Counted from the first letter of the stretch, positions 8,945 through 18,445 are shown. The stretch is 64,000 nucleotides of DNA from Bacteroidales bacterium (GCA_017428285.1 JAFRRE010000159.1:3121-67120); one strand, 5' to 3'. The notes: generated by a model not told the origin, from the sequence alone. Program-made: numbers and translations.

Positions 8945-10918
8945 TTACTTTTTGACGACCAGTTTGATAGTTTTTTCTCCTTCATTGGTTTTGAGACAGA
9001 TGGAATAGATGCCGTTTTGCAGGGGACTGATGTCGATAGCCTCAAAGCCTTTGTTGATGCTCAGTACCTTTTGTCCAACGATGTTGAACAACTCAACTTT
9101 CAGGATGCCCTTGCCTTCAACACGGAGTATGTCTTTTGCGGGATTTGGGTAGATGCAACTTTGTCCCAAATGTTCATTGACTTCATCGGGAATCCACATT
9201 GCTTCAATGGTTTCACTCATCGCCTCACATTCGTCGCTATACACGGCGTTGATATAATAAAGGTGGGTCTCGTAAGCATCTCCGAAGTCATCATCGTTAA
9301 AATACGTATAGTCAGCGGGAAGCGTAGCTACCAGCTCATCATCTCGATAAACCTGGAGCGCTATCAAGTCGCCCGTAGAGGTTTCCGAAGGAAGGTCCCA
9401 AAACAATCCAATATAGAAATAATCACCGCCTGTTTCCCATGTTAGGTTTTCAATAGGATAACATTGAACCGGAGCGGTTTCTTCACGAATCCATCCCATA
9501 CGGTCGTTGCTGCCCTTGTAAGTTCCGAAAACGAGATCCTTAACAGACTGGTTCAAAGCGTATGCGGTGACGTACACGGGGTCGTCGGGTGAGAAGTTCT
9601 GGACATAGGTCAAGGTGACCAGCTCCAACAGGCCGTCGCCGTCGATGTCGCCGAAGTTGGCCCCGTTCATGTAAGAGAGGCCTTGTGGGCGAAGAGGGAA
9701 GCCGTTGGTCACCTCGGTGCCGTCCATCTCCCAAGCTCGGATGTAGCCCAAGCCTCCCTCCATCAGGTTGAAGTCGGTGATGATTTCGTTTTCGCCGTCG
9801 CCGTCGATGTCGGCCACCGCGACGAAGCCTTCAATGCCTGCACTTAGGTTGAGTGGGAAGCCAGGTGCCACGTTGCCATCGGCATCATATTGGTAGAACA
9901 CATTGCCTTCACCAGACATACCCATGAAGATAGCGTGGTTGTCGCCGTTTTCCACCACGGTCGGAGCAGAATAGGTCCAACTTGAAACGGGTTTGGGCCA
10001 GCCTTCACGGTATTCACCCGTGTGGGCGTTGCGGATGTAATGGTGTGGATTGTCGCCATGGCAGGCTCCGACAAGGTTCCATTCGCCGTTGCCGTCGAGG
10101 TCGACTATGAGCGGCGATTGGTAGGAATACTTGTAAGCTTCTTGACTATCAATTGTATAAATCACCTCGCCTGTATGGCTGACGCAGTAGAGTGCTGAGG
10201 TGGTTGCAGTGAAAAACTCCAAGAAGCCGTTACCGTCAAGATCGGCTAAGGTGGGCGTAAAAGAAGGTGTCGAAGGCATCTCGAAGGGGAAGCCAGGGAG
10301 TTCTTCGCCTTGCAGGTTCCAGACATGGATGCCTGCGGAGATGCCGGCCGAGGCTTTTCCACGGCCGTTGAAGATGATTTCCAACAAGCCGTCATTGTTG
10401 ATGTCGGCCAAGACTGGGGCGCAGATGAGCGGGTCGTTGTTGGTGACAGTGGCCAGCAGGATGTTGCCCGAAGCATCGAAGACATTGAGGCCGCCACGGG
10501 CGTTGCCGTATGCGGTGAGTGCCACGACTTCGAGGATGCCGTCATTGTTGATGTCGCCGACGGCAGCAGGATATTGTGCCATGCCGCCTACAAGGGCCTG
10601 TGTCCAAAGCACGTTGCCTTGTCCGTCGATGACGTTGATTTGCTCGTTGTGACAGAGGATGATTTCATCGGCGCCGTCGTTGTTGAGGTCAGCCAAGGCC
10701 AAACCTCGCATAGGTTTGTAGGTGGTGTTGGAGCCGAAACTCAAGGGGAAGCCAGGCATGGGGTTCAGTCCATCGCGGCTTGCCGGAGGTAGTTGAGTGT
10801 ATACGGTTTCGGTTTGGATGATGCCGTCTTCGTCGATGAAAGCTCGTGTGGCAGGTTGCTGTGCAGCCAAGCCTAATGAAAGGGTGAAGAGGGCAAACAA
10901 CAGTAGTGTCTTTTTCAT
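8945..10918 (-). CDS. FG-GAP/VCBS beta-propeller protein with T9SS sorting domain
   Basis: A 657-residue secreted protein. It has a signal peptide (residues 1-20, ending LAAQQ), then at least seven FG-GAP/VCBS blades with D-x-N/D-x-D-G calcium-binding loops such as ADLNNDGADE, GDINNDGILE and ADIDGDGENE (about residues 75-450). A fibronectin-like beta domain follows (about 480-570). The C-terminal T9SS type A sorting domain starts at YPNPAKD and ends in KLVVKK. The expected place is the cell surface or outside, delivered by the type IX secretion system. Function beyond adhesion or ligand binding cannot be read. It lies after aqpZ on the same strand, but a terminator separates them. Confidence 0.88.
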   Translation of the reverse strand: MKKTLLLFALFTLSLGLAAQQPATRAFIDEDGIIQTETVYTQLPPASRDGLNPMPGFPLSFGSNTTYKPMRGLALADLNNDGADEIILCHNEQINVIDGQGNVLWTQALVGGMAQYPAAVGDINNDGILEVVALTAYGNARGGLNVFDASGNILLATVTNNDPLICAPVLADINNDGLLEIIFNGRGKASAGISAGIHVWNLQGEELPGFPFEMPSTPSFTPTLADLDGNGFLEFFTATTSALYCVSHTGEVIYTIDSQEAYKYSYQSPLIVDLDGNGEWNLVGACHGDNPHHYIRNAHTGEYREGWPKPVSSWTYSAPTVVENGDNHAIFMGMSGEGNVFYQYDADGNVAPGFPLNLSAGIEGFVAVADIDGDGENEIITDFNLMEGGLGYIRAWEMDGTEVTNGFPLRPQGLSYMNGANFGDIDGDGLLELVTLTYVQNFSPDDPVYVTAYALNQSVKDLVFGTYKGSNDRMGWIREETAPVQCYPIENLTWETGGDYFYIGLFWDLPSETSTGDLIALQVYRDDELVATLPADYTYFNDDDFGDAYETHLYYINAVYSDECEAMSETIEAMWIPDEVNEHLGQSCIYPNPAKDILRVEGKGILKVELFNIVGQKVLSINKGFEAIDISPLQNGIYSICLKTNEGEKTIKLVVKK

Positions 10919-10944
10919 AATTGTTTGTTTTAATCAATCAAAAA

Positions 10945-10985
10945 GGCCGTTTCATTTGCCGGAATCACCAGCGAATGAAACGGCC
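10945..10985 (-). terminator. Terminator of aqpZ
   Basis: A long inverted repeat (GGCCGTTTCATT at 10945-10956, AATGAAACGGCC at 10974-10985), read on the minus strand, is followed by TTTTTGATTG. It lies 33 nt beyond the aqpZ stop. Confidence 0.8.
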
Positions 10986-11018
10986 AGTAGTTTTTGTAGT
11001 TAGCCTATTTAGCAAAGA

Positions 11019-11747
11019 TTATTTCTCTTTTTTGCAGCAACCGCCGAGGCACTTGTAGACCAGTCCTGCGAGGCAGGCACCGACAAGCGGGGCAACGATG
11101 AAGAGCCACACTTGACCCATGGCACTCCATTCGCCGCACTTCGAGAACAGGGCAACGCCAAGCGAACGGGCAGGGTTGACCGAAGTGTTGGTCAGCGGGA
11201 TGCTGATGAGGTGGATGAGTACAAGGGTGAGACCGATGGCCAGACCACCGAATTTGCCGTTGGCATGACGTTCATCGGTGACACCGAGGATGACCATCAG
11301 GAACACGAAGGTCAAAAGTGCTTCAACAAGGAAGGCACCAACAGTGGAAATGGCTTGATAACCTGTTTCAGGGCCGCCGCAAGCTTTTTGGAAGGCTTCG
11401 CCAAAGCCGTTGGAAGCAAAGACACCAGTAGCACCACCACCGATGGCATTCCAAATCACGAGGAGCAAAGCACCGGCAATGATACCACCGATGAATTGTG
11501 CGAGCCAATAGACAAGCATTTCCTTTAAGCTCATGCGGCCGTTAACGAAGACACCGAAACTGACGGCGGGATTGAGGTGGGCACCTGAGATGTGGCCGAT
11601 GCCGTAGGCCATAGCTACCACGGTGAGACCGAATGCGATAGCTACGCCAAGGAAACCTACATGGCCAAACAAAGCGGTACCGCAACCGCCAAATACCAAA
11701 ACGAATGTGCCGAACAATTCGGCGAAAAACTTGTTACTTGTTTTCAT
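11019..11747 (-). CDS. aqpZ: Aquaporin (AqpZ-like MIP channel)
   Basis: A 242-residue inner-membrane protein with six hydrophobic helices. The two half-helices carry the pore motifs N-P-A at residues 59-61 (GAHLNPAVS) and 191-193 (NTSVNPARS). The Arg after the second NPA and a His about 12 residues before it (IHLISIP) match the narrow aromatic/arginine filter of water-selective aquaporins rather than glycerol facilitators. The C-terminus is Cys/Lys-rich (GGCCKKEK), which is unusual but small. It is a single-gene unit with its own promoter and terminator; its role is rapid water flux and osmotic adjustment. Confidence 0.93.
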   Translation of the reverse strand: MKTSNKFFAELFGTFVLVFGGCGTALFGHVGFLGVAIAFGLTVVAMAYGIGHISGAHLNPAVSFGVFVNGRMSLKEMLVYWLAQFIGGIIAGALLLVIWNAIGGGATGVFASNGFGEAFQKACGGPETGYQAISTVGAFLVEALLTFVFLMVILGVTDERHANGKFGGLAIGLTLVLIHLISIPLTNTSVNPARSLGVALFSKCGEWSAMGQVWLFIVAPLVGACLAGLVYKCLGGCCKKEK

Positions 11748-12138
11748 AACGTTTTAATTTTAAGTTAGTTATTAGTTGGTTTGATAATGTTGCCTTTTTC
11801 GTTGTCCCTTGACAAGATTCTTTTGGGACACTGCAAATGTACAAAATATTCTGTGGTAGGCAATATTTTTCAAAAAATATCGAATAAAACAGGAGATGAT
11901 TTTCTATCCTTTTTTCAGAAATAATCTATATACCATCACGAAAAACATCTTTATTTAACATATTGATAATCAATTATGTAATAATTTTGTGGAAAAAAAA
12001 AGTAAAATTGTTGTAAAATATCACAAAAAAGCCATATTTTTGCAGCATAATTCATATTTAGAGCAATCTATATATGAAAGTATGAAAGTCCAAAAAGGGC
12101 ATCAATAAATAAACAAATATAGAAAGGAAACAATACAA
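11748..12138. other. Divergent intergenic region, 391 nt, no gene
   Basis: This AT-rich stretch lies between aqpZ (minus) and the 93-residue protein (plus). It holds the aqpZ promoter at 11834-11863 and a plus-strand -7 box TATTTTTG at 12035-12042 with TTG at 12011-12013 (21-nt spacing), giving the small gene a leader of about 90 nt. I see no open frame, RNA gene or strong hairpin in it. Confidence 0.6.
11834..11863 (-). promoter_or_regulatory. Promoter of aqpZ
   Basis: On the minus strand TTG (11863-11861), 19 nt, then TACATTTG (11841-11834): an exact fit to the Bacteroidota -33/-7 pattern. The start site would lie about 80 nt before the aqpZ ATG. Confidence 0.75.
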
Positions 12139-12420
12139 ATGAAAAAGAGAATCATTAGCGTTATGGCCGTTTTGGCAATGCTGTGTGGTCCAACGATGAT
12201 GCAAAGTGTTATGGCGCAGAACATTTTTGACAACGATGAGGCATTGGAAAAGAGTTTGCGTGGCGGAGTTAGTGCGTCGGAGAATGATCTTAATAGTGTC
12301 TCTATCCACGATGATGAAATTTCCATGGAAAACTACGCGCCTTTGAGCAGTGGAATCCTTGTTTTGGGCTGCCTTGGCGGTGCTTATCTTATTGGAAAAA
12401 GAAAGAAGGAGCAAGAATAA
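12139..12420 (+). CDS. Small exported protein with C-terminal membrane anchor, unknown function
   Basis: A 93-residue protein I do not recognise. It has a cleavable signal peptide (residues 1-26, ending VMAQ), an acidic middle (DNDEALEKS, HDDEIS), and a C-terminal block of Pro-Leu-Ser-Ser-Gly, a hydrophobic helix (ILVLGCLGGAYLI) and a basic tail (GKRKKEQE). This layout resembles the tripartite tails of surface-anchored proteins but could simply be a type I membrane protein. It has its own promoter-like -7 box and is followed, 129 nt on, by a terminator-like hairpin, so it may be transcribed separately from the efflux genes downstream. Confidence 0.7.
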   Translation: MKKRIISVMAVLAMLCGPTMMQSVMAQNIFDNDEALEKSLRGGVSASENDLNSVSIHDDEISMENYAPLSSGILVLGCLGGAYLIGKRKKEQE

Positions 12421-12548
12421 CTCCTAATCACTTCGATTGTCTTTCTGCGGTTTTACGCTTTTAGTTTTCTGTTTTATAGATTTAATCGACAGAAATAGCG
12501 ATAGCTATGCTGTGTTTGCATAGTTAATGAAGTTAATGAAATTGTTTT

Positions 12549-12590
12549 ATCCAGGTTAAGTTGATTTTATTAACTGATCTGGATTTTTTT
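12549..12590 (+). terminator. Hairpin with T-run ahead of the TolC gene
   Basis: ATCCAG (12549-12554) pairs with CTGGAT (12579-12584), with an inner GTTAA/TTAAC pair, then T6. It is 15 nt before the TolC ATG, so it either ends the small gene's transcript or acts as an attenuator in the efflux operon leader. Confidence 0.55.
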
Positions 12591-12604
12591 AATTAATATA
12601 AAAT

Positions 12605-13906
12605 ATGACAAGACGCATAACAATACTAACCTTTTTCCTCTTAATATTGGCATGCTCTGTCATGTCACAGGAAAGCCAATCTTATCGTTTTTCATTGGAG
12701 GAATGCCTGCGTTTTGCTGTAGCAAACAGCTACGAGCGCAAATCAATGGAGTTGACAGGCAAGTCGTTGGAGACAACCTACAAGCAATCAAAACAGCAAA
12801 GACTTCCCAACTTAAGCGCCTCGATTGGACAAAACCTGTCGAACAACGAAAACGGTTGGTCCACTTCAGGCAATGTTGGTGTAGGATCCTCTGTGACTAT
12901 CTATCAGGGTGGCAACATCAACAATACTATTGAGCAGAGCCGCCTAAACGTGGAGCGTAACGAAGTGCAGTTGGAACGATACGACAACCAGCTTGCCACT
13001 CAGATTTTGCAGAGTTTCCTAACCATTCTCGGCAACCAGGAACTGTTGAATTACCAACTCGAAGTGCTCAACACTAGCCGCGAGCAGGTGAAGCAAGGAC
13101 GTGTGCGTCATAATGTGGGTACTATTCTCGAAAGCGACCTGCTGTTGCTCGAGGCGCAATACTACAGTGATTCGAACAACGTAGTCGACACGCGCATTAA
13201 TATTGAGAACAATTTGCTGGATTTGAAGGTGCTGCTTTCGATGAACCCGACAGACAATTTGGAGATCGTCACCCCGAATACCGACAACCTGGATGACCTG
13301 AAGGATTCATTGCCTTCAGAAGAAGAAACCGTTAATCTCGCCATGGAATATATGCCCGACTTGCGCATGAGCGACTATGACATTCGTTTGGCCGAGAAGA
13401 GCGTCGACATGGCGCGAGGCAATTACTTCCCTTCCATCTCTGCCAATGCGAATGTAGGCATGGGTGTACTGTCGTTCGATTCTGATGGCAACTCGAAATG
13501 GTATGGTAAGCCGACAGAATCAGCAGGCATTTCGATGAGCATCCCGATTTACAGTCGTGGTCAAACTAAAGCCAACGTGAAAAAGAGTCGCATTGCCTTG
13601 GAGCAAGCCCAGTTGGATTATGAACAATCGGCTCTTGCGGTGCGCCAAACCGTTGTGCAAGCCTACCGTAATGTGATTTCTGCTTACAATGCCTATAAGG
13701 TCTCACAAGTCAAAGAAAACGCATACAGCAAGAGTTTCAATGCTTACAACATCCAGTATCAGTATGGTGCCATTACGACGGTGGAACTGCTGCAACAACA
13801 GAACAATTATCTGAACGCCCTTAATTCGTATATCCAGAACAAGTATTCTTTGCTGATGAAACGCAAGATTCTGGACGTGTATATGGGCAAACAAATAGAG
13901 TTGTAG
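12605..13906 (+). CDS. TolC-family outer-membrane efflux channel
   Basis: A 433-residue protein. It has a signal peptide (about residues 1-21) and two outer-membrane efflux protein (OEP) repeats with long coiled-coil helices, seen from heptad-rich stretches such as NNTIEQSRLNVERNEVQL and ANVKKSRIALEQAQLDYE. The motif S-L-E-E-C-L-R-F-A at the start of the mature protein is typical of Bacteroidota TolC homologues. It forms the trimeric exit duct of a tripartite pump, with the adaptor encoded 68 nt downstream. The stop codon lies in sequence resembling the start of a dispersed repeat (TTGTAGG), a fuller copy of which follows at 13915. Confidence 0.9.
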   Translation: MTRRITILTFFLLILACSVMSQESQSYRFSLEECLRFAVANSYERKSMELTGKSLETTYKQSKQQRLPNLSASIGQNLSNNENGWSTSGNVGVGSSVTIYQGGNINNTIEQSRLNVERNEVQLERYDNQLATQILQSFLTILGNQELLNYQLEVLNTSREQVKQGRVRHNVGTILESDLLLLEAQYYSDSNNVVDTRINIENNLLDLKVLLSMNPTDNLEIVTPNTDNLDDLKDSLPSEEETVNLAMEYMPDLRMSDYDIRLAEKSVDMARGNYFPSISANANVGMGVLSFDSDGNSKWYGKPTESAGISMSIPIYSRGQTKANVKKSRIALEQAQLDYEQSALAVRQTVVQAYRNVISAYNAYKVSQVKENAYSKSFNAYNIQYQYGAITTVELLQQQNNYLNALNSYIQNKYSLLMKRKILDVYMGKQIEL

Positions 13907-13914
13907 GTATAGAG

Positions 13915-13943
13915 TTGTAGGGCTGTCACACCGTGGCAGCCGC
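13915..13943 (+). repeat. Half copy of the TTGTAGGGCTGTC repeat family
   Basis: The segment between the TolC and MacA genes shares TTGTAGGGCTGTC and GGCAGCCGC with the tandem/hairpin repeat at 38473-38604. Its internal CACACCGTGG corresponds to the reverse complement of the right arm there. Confidence 0.7.
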
Positions 13944-13973
13944 AAGAAGAACGAAAATCGAATAATACGATAT

Positions 13974-15245
13974 ATGAAGAAAAAAAGAAAAATATGGTTG
14001 ATTATCCTGGCTGTCGTTGTCGTGGCCATCGCTGTGATAATCATCATCAAGGCTATGAAATCAGCCAACAAGGAATTGGTCATCCGCACCCATGTGGTTG
14101 GGGAGTATACCGTTGAAAACACAGTGACCGCAACGGGCACCATTGAGCCAGTGGAGACTGTCGAAGTGGGTACGCAGGTGTCGGGCAAGGTGGAAAAAAT
14201 CTACGTCGACTTCAACGACGTGGTGAAGAAAGGTCAGCTGATGGCCGAATTGGACAAGCAGACGCTTAATCAGAGCCTGAGTAGGGCTAAAGCTAGCCTC
14301 ACTTCGGCGGAGAGCCAACTCAATTATGCGAAACTCACATACGAACGCACGAAACAGCTTTACGAGTCGAATGCCGCCACCTTGGCCGCCTATCAGGAAG
14401 CGCAGAACACCTACACGCAGGCTCAGATGAGCAAGAGAAACGCTCAAGCCTCATACGACCAAGCTAGGGTTGATTTGGCCTACGCCGAAATCTATTCACC
14501 CATCGACGGCATCGTGCTCGATCGTGCCGTAGAGGTGGGCCAGACGGTAGCTGCTTCATTCAGCACGCCTACCTTATTCACTTTGGCTAATGACCTGACT
14601 AAGATGCAGGTGGAAGCCGACGTAGATGAAGCCGACATCGGGCAGGTGAAAGTTGGGCAGAGGGTGAGCTTTACCGTGGATGCTTATATGGACGATGTGT
14701 TTGAAGGTACCGTGAACCAAATCCGTATGAAACCGACAACCACGAGTAACGTGGTGACTTATACGGTCATCATCGAGGCTCCCAACCCCGACCAAAAGCT
14801 CTTTCCGGGCATGACTGCCAGTGTGACCATCGTCACGGAGGAAGAGACAGGCTTGGCTGTGCCTGCCGAGGCCTTCAATTTCACCCCAGACGAGCAAGTG
14901 CTAAAAGCCATTCGCAAGAGTGAAAAACCCGATGGACAGCGTCCCGAGCCACCACAAGGCCAAAAGCCTCAGATGAATGAAGGAGGGCAAGTAGCCAGTC
15001 ATAACAGGGTGTGGCTGAAGAAAGGCGATGATATGATGCCCTGTCCCGTCAAGGTGGGCATGAGTGATGGCGCTTATAAGATTATAGAGCAAGGTTTGCA
15101 GGCTGGCGACTCAGTGGTGCTTTCAGCGCAGTATGTTGTCAAGGAGAAAGAAGTGATGAAAGGCGAAAATCCCTTTATGCCAGGCCCTCCTGGTAGGAAC
15201 CGGAATAATAATAGTAAAGGCGGAAACCAAGGTAATCAGAAATGA
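13974..15245 (+). CDS. MacA-like periplasmic adaptor (HlyD/RND family)
   Basis: A 423-residue protein. It has an N-terminal basic end and one membrane anchor (about residues 6-26), a biotinyl-lipoyl-like half motif (VGTQVSGKVEKIYVDFNDVV), a coiled-coil hairpin (about 95-165), the second half motif (YSPIDGIVLDRAVEVGQTV) and a beta-barrel domain (about 190-285). It also carries a Pro/Gln/Gly-rich segment near 320-345 and a Gly/Asn-rich tail (NNNSKGGNQGNQK). It links the MacB-type transporter to the TolC channel. It overlaps the next gene by 4 nt (ATGA), implying translational coupling. Confidence 0.9.
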   Translation: MKKKRKIWLIILAVVVVAIAVIIIIKAMKSANKELVIRTHVVGEYTVENTVTATGTIEPVETVEVGTQVSGKVEKIYVDFNDVVKKGQLMAELDKQTLNQSLSRAKASLTSAESQLNYAKLTYERTKQLYESNAATLAAYQEAQNTYTQAQMSKRNAQASYDQARVDLAYAEIYSPIDGIVLDRAVEVGQTVAASFSTPTLFTLANDLTKMQVEADVDEADIGQVKVGQRVSFTVDAYMDDVFEGTVNQIRMKPTTTSNVVTYTVIIEAPNPDQKLFPGMTASVTIVTEEETGLAVPAEAFNFTPDEQVLKAIRKSEKPDGQRPEPPQGQKPQMNEGGQVASHNRVWLKKGDDMMPCPVKVGMSDGAYKIIEQGLQAGDSVVLSAQYVVKEKEVMKGENPFMPGPPGRNRNNNSKGGNQGNQK

Positions 15246-15997
15246 TCATGAGCGAACGGCAATCCATCATCAAGGTTGAGAACCTCAAGCGGACGTTTGT
15301 CGTCGGTAGTGAGGAAGTTCATGCCCTGAAGGGTGTGTCGTTCGACATTTGTCAGGGCGAGTTTGTGAGTATCATGGGCTCATCGGGAAGCGGCAAGTCT
15401 ACTTTGCTCAATATCCTTGGTTGCCTTGACCAGCCCACCTCAGGCGAGTATTACATTGATGGTATTTCGGTCAGGGAAAGAAGCAAAAACGAGCTGTCGG
15501 AAATTCGTAATCGCAAGATTGGCTTCGTGTTTCAGTCCTACAATCTCTTGCCGCGTACTTCAGCTTTGGAGAATGTGGAGTTGCCATTAGTGTACAATCC
15601 GGATGTATCGCATCGTGAGCGCCATGAGAGGGCACAACATGCTTTGGAATTGGTGGGCTTGAAGGACCGAATGGAACACATGCCCAACCAGCTTTCAGGT
15701 GGTCAGCAGCAACGTGTGGCCATTGCCCGCGCTTTGGTGAACGACCCTGTCATTGTGTTGGCCGACGAAGCCACCGGTAACCTCGATACGCGTACTTCAT
15801 ACGAAATCATGAGCCTCTTTCAGAGCCTTCACGAACAGGGCAAGACTATTGCCTTTGTGACGCATGAGTCTGATATTGCGGTGTTTACAAGCAGAACAAT
15901 CTTCCTTCGCGACGGTCACATCCTTCGGGATGAACCTGTGATGACCAAATCGGCGGCAGAAGCATTGGCGGCATTACCCAAGGATAACGATTATTGA
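15242..15997 (+). CDS. MacB-type ABC transporter ATP-binding subunit
   Basis: A 251-residue protein. Walker A is GSSGSGKST (about residues 46-54), the ABC signature LSGGQQQRVAIARAL, and Walker B VIVLADEATGNLD. This is the LolD/MacB/FtsE subfamily. Unlike E. coli MacB, the ATPase and permease are separate polypeptides, as is common in Bacteroidota. The start at 15242 overlaps the MacA stop; an alternative ATG at 15248 would remove two residues. It powers the MacAB-TolC-like pump encoded around it. Confidence 0.92.
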   Translation: MIMSERQSIIKVENLKRTFVVGSEEVHALKGVSFDICQGEFVSIMGSSGSGKSTLLNILGCLDQPTSGEYYIDGISVRERSKNELSEIRNRKIGFVFQSYNLLPRTSALENVELPLVYNPDVSHRERHERAQHALELVGLKDRMEHMPNQLSGGQQQRVAIARALVNDPVIVLADEATGNLDTRTSYEIMSLFQSLHEQGKTIAFVTHESDIAVFTSRTIFLRDGHILRDEPVMTKSAAEALAALPKDNDY

Positions 15998-15998
15998 T

Positions 15999-17219
15999 AT
16001 GGATATTCTGAACCTCATACGGATTTCGGCGAAAGCCCTGCTGCGTAACAAGACGCGCACGGCTCTTTCCATGCTCGGTATCGTGATTGGTATTGCTGCC
16101 GTCATCGCGGTGGTCAACTTGGGTGAGGGCTTGAAGCAGAGTACGGCCAATCAGTTGTCGGATATGGGCACCAACCTCATCATGGTGATGCGTGCTAACC
16201 AGCGTCGTGGTGGCGTGAGCATGGGTTCATCCAATGTTCAATCGCTCAAGGTTAGGGATTGTGAGTTGATTGCCAAAGGCGCCAAAAACGTCACAATGGT
16301 CAGCCCGGTGGTCAATAGTGGTGGTCAGTTGGTGAATGGTTCCAAGAACTGGTCGGGCACAGTATATGGTGGCTCTCCAGAGTATCTTGAAATCAAGAAG
16401 TATGAGGTGGCCACTGGTGTGAACTTCACGGATGAAGATGTGAAGAAATACGCTAAAGTGGGATTGATTGGGCAGACCATTGTGGAGAATCTTTTCGATG
16501 ATGGTGAAGACCCCATAGGCAAGACTATCCGAGTGGGTAATATGCCATTCAAAGTTATTGGGACCTTGAAAGAACGAGGCGAGAATGGCATGGGTATGGA
16601 TCAGGATGACCTCGTGGTGATGCCATACAGTACAGTACAAAAGCGTATGTTGGGCGTCGATTATATCCAGCAGATTGTTTGCTCGGCTGCTTCCGAAAAC
16701 GTGGCAGAAGCCGCTGTAGAAGAAATTGAGAGCATTCTGCGAGCATCCCACAAGATACCAGAGGGAGGCAACGATGATTTTGAGGTTCGCACCCAACAGG
16801 AGATGTTGGAGATGATGTCGTCGATGACGGGCATGATCACTACGGTTTTGGTCGCCATTGCCTTGATTTCTTTGCTGGTAGGCTGTATCGGCATCATGAA
16901 CATCATGTATGTCACGGTGACAGAGCGTACCAAGGAGATTGGTTTGCGCATGTCCATCGGAGCAAAAAACTCTGCCATCTTGATGCAGTTCCTTACCGAA
17001 AGCATCATTTTGAGCCTAATCGGAGGTGTTATTGGACTGCTGTTGGGCCTGTTGCTCTCCTATGTCGTCTCAATGGCCATGTCGATGCCTTACGTTGTCA
17101 ATGTGGCCTGGATGTTTATTTCGTTTATATCCTGCGCCATTTTGGGCCTCATTTCGGGCTTCTTCCCCGCTTTGAAGGCCTCGCGCACCGATCCGATTAA
17201 TGCATTGAGGTATGAATGA
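15999..17219 (+). CDS. MacB-type ABC transporter permease
   Basis: A 406-residue protein. It has one transmembrane helix near the N-terminus (about residues 20-42, G-I-V-I-G-I-A-A-V), a large periplasmic MacB_PCD domain (about 45-265) and three C-terminal helices (about 275-300, 325-350, 365-390) of the FtsX domain. The signature ERTKEIGLRMSIGAK precedes the third helix and ALKASRTDPINALRYE ends the protein, both hallmarks of MacB-family permeases. It starts 1 nt after the ATPase stop. It likely drives substrate from the periplasm through TolC (mechanotransmission) rather than across the inner membrane. Confidence 0.92.
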   Translation: MDILNLIRISAKALLRNKTRTALSMLGIVIGIAAVIAVVNLGEGLKQSTANQLSDMGTNLIMVMRANQRRGGVSMGSSNVQSLKVRDCELIAKGAKNVTMVSPVVNSGGQLVNGSKNWSGTVYGGSPEYLEIKKYEVATGVNFTDEDVKKYAKVGLIGQTIVENLFDDGEDPIGKTIRVGNMPFKVIGTLKERGENGMGMDQDDLVVMPYSTVQKRMLGVDYIQQIVCSAASENVAEAAVEEIESILRASHKIPEGGNDDFEVRTQQEMLEMMSSMTGMITTVLVAIALISLLVGCIGIMNIMYVTVTERTKEIGLRMSIGAKNSAILMQFLTESIILSLIGGVIGLLLGLLLSYVVSMAMSMPYVVNVAWMFISFISCAILGLISGFFPALKASRTDPINALRYE

Positions 17220-17233
17220 TTAAAATGTAGACC

Positions 17234-18445
17234 ATGAACAAGGATACTTTTAATGAAGTGGATAATTACATTTCGCTGAAGCGAATAGTTATGCTATCGT
17301 TGACTATTACTTTAGCATACTATGCCATATTCATATTGACGCATTATTTCAGTAGACCCATGTTTGACAATCCAATCGAGATAGAGAGTTTGGATGGCCA
17401 GGATTTTGTGGTTTTGAATGGTGATACGCTTCAATTGAAGGAAATGACGCGACTTAGTCCCTCAATGCCTCATGAATCTCGAAATTATCATCCTGAACCT
17501 TTAGATCATAAAAAGCCACGGTTTTTGAATAAGGTTTTGGTGAATATTCCCCTTACATTTATCATGGTTCTCATTTTGTTGCTTTTCGACAAGAAAATCA
17601 TGAGCCTAAAACTCAAAAAGAAGAGGGATGAGTTTAGTACGATTCTCATAGGTTCATTATTGGTTGGCATAATAATGAGTTCGTTGTGTATTGCCTTTCA
17701 ATGGTATTGTTGGCCAAGTTGGAGACCGCCGCATTCGCTATTCATTTGTATAGTAAAGGGTTGGTTGGGTGATTTGCCTTTATATGCTATTGCAGTTCTG
17801 TCGGCTTATTTGTTGCGTTCGGTCTATTTTGAGAAAAAAGCAGCCGTTGAAAACGAAACACTTCGGGCTGAGAACCTTAACTCACGCTATGAGACCCTGA
17901 AGACGCAGATGGATCCACATTTCCTTTTCAATTCGCTGAATACCTTGAAAGCATTGATTGAAGTCGATGTCGAAAAGGCTGGCGATTTTGTCCATCAGTT
18001 GTCGACTGTGTTTCGTTATACATTGAAAAACGAGGAAGTGGTTACTTTGGCCCAAGAGCTTGAATGTGTGCGTCCCTACTGCCAGATGATGAAGATTCGT
18101 TATGGCGACAACCTGCTTTTCGACCATCATATCGAACATGAGAAATACGATAACTACTATGTCCTTCCACTTTCAATCCAGGGGCTAATAGAAAACGCCA
18201 TCAAGCACAATGTGGTCTCCTCAAAACAGCCACTGACGATTGATATTCATACGGATGATGATAATCATCTGATAGTCAGTAATAAAATTCAACCCAAAAT
18301 TGGAAAAGAAGAAGGAACGGGGATTGGATTGGCCAATCTTTCGGAGCGATATCGGATAAAATGGAACGAAAATGTTGAAATTTTTAACGACGGAAAGATT
18401 TTTAGCGTAACTTTGCCTCTTAAACTAAACGAACAATCACTATGA
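17234..18445 (+). CDS. LytS/YehU-type sensor histidine kinase
   Basis: A 403-residue protein. About four hydrophobic segments lie in the first 200 residues, with a periplasmic loop between the first two. The His_kinase domain (PF06580 type) contains the phospho-accepting His in MDPHFLFNSLNTLKALIE, and the HATPase region has ENAIKHN (N box) and GTGIGLANL (G box). It overlaps the response regulator by 4 nt. Co-transcription with the efflux genes (14-nt gap) suggests it senses envelope stress or a pump substrate and adjusts this operon; the stimulus is not deducible. Confidence 0.92.
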   Translation: MNKDTFNEVDNYISLKRIVMLSLTITLAYYAIFILTHYFSRPMFDNPIEIESLDGQDFVVLNGDTLQLKEMTRLSPSMPHESRNYHPEPLDHKKPRFLNKVLVNIPLTFIMVLILLLFDKKIMSLKLKKKRDEFSTILIGSLLVGIIMSSLCIAFQWYCWPSWRPPHSLFICIVKGWLGDLPLYAIAVLSAYLLRSVYFEKKAAVENETLRAENLNSRYETLKTQMDPHFLFNSLNTLKALIEVDVEKAGDFVHQLSTVFRYTLKNEEVVTLAQELECVRPYCQMMKIRYGDNLLFDHHIEHEKYDNYYVLPLSIQGLIENAIKHNVVSSKQPLTIDIHTDDDNHLIVSNKIQPKIGKEEGTGIGLANLSERYRIKWNENVEIFNDGKIFSVTLPLKLNEQSL

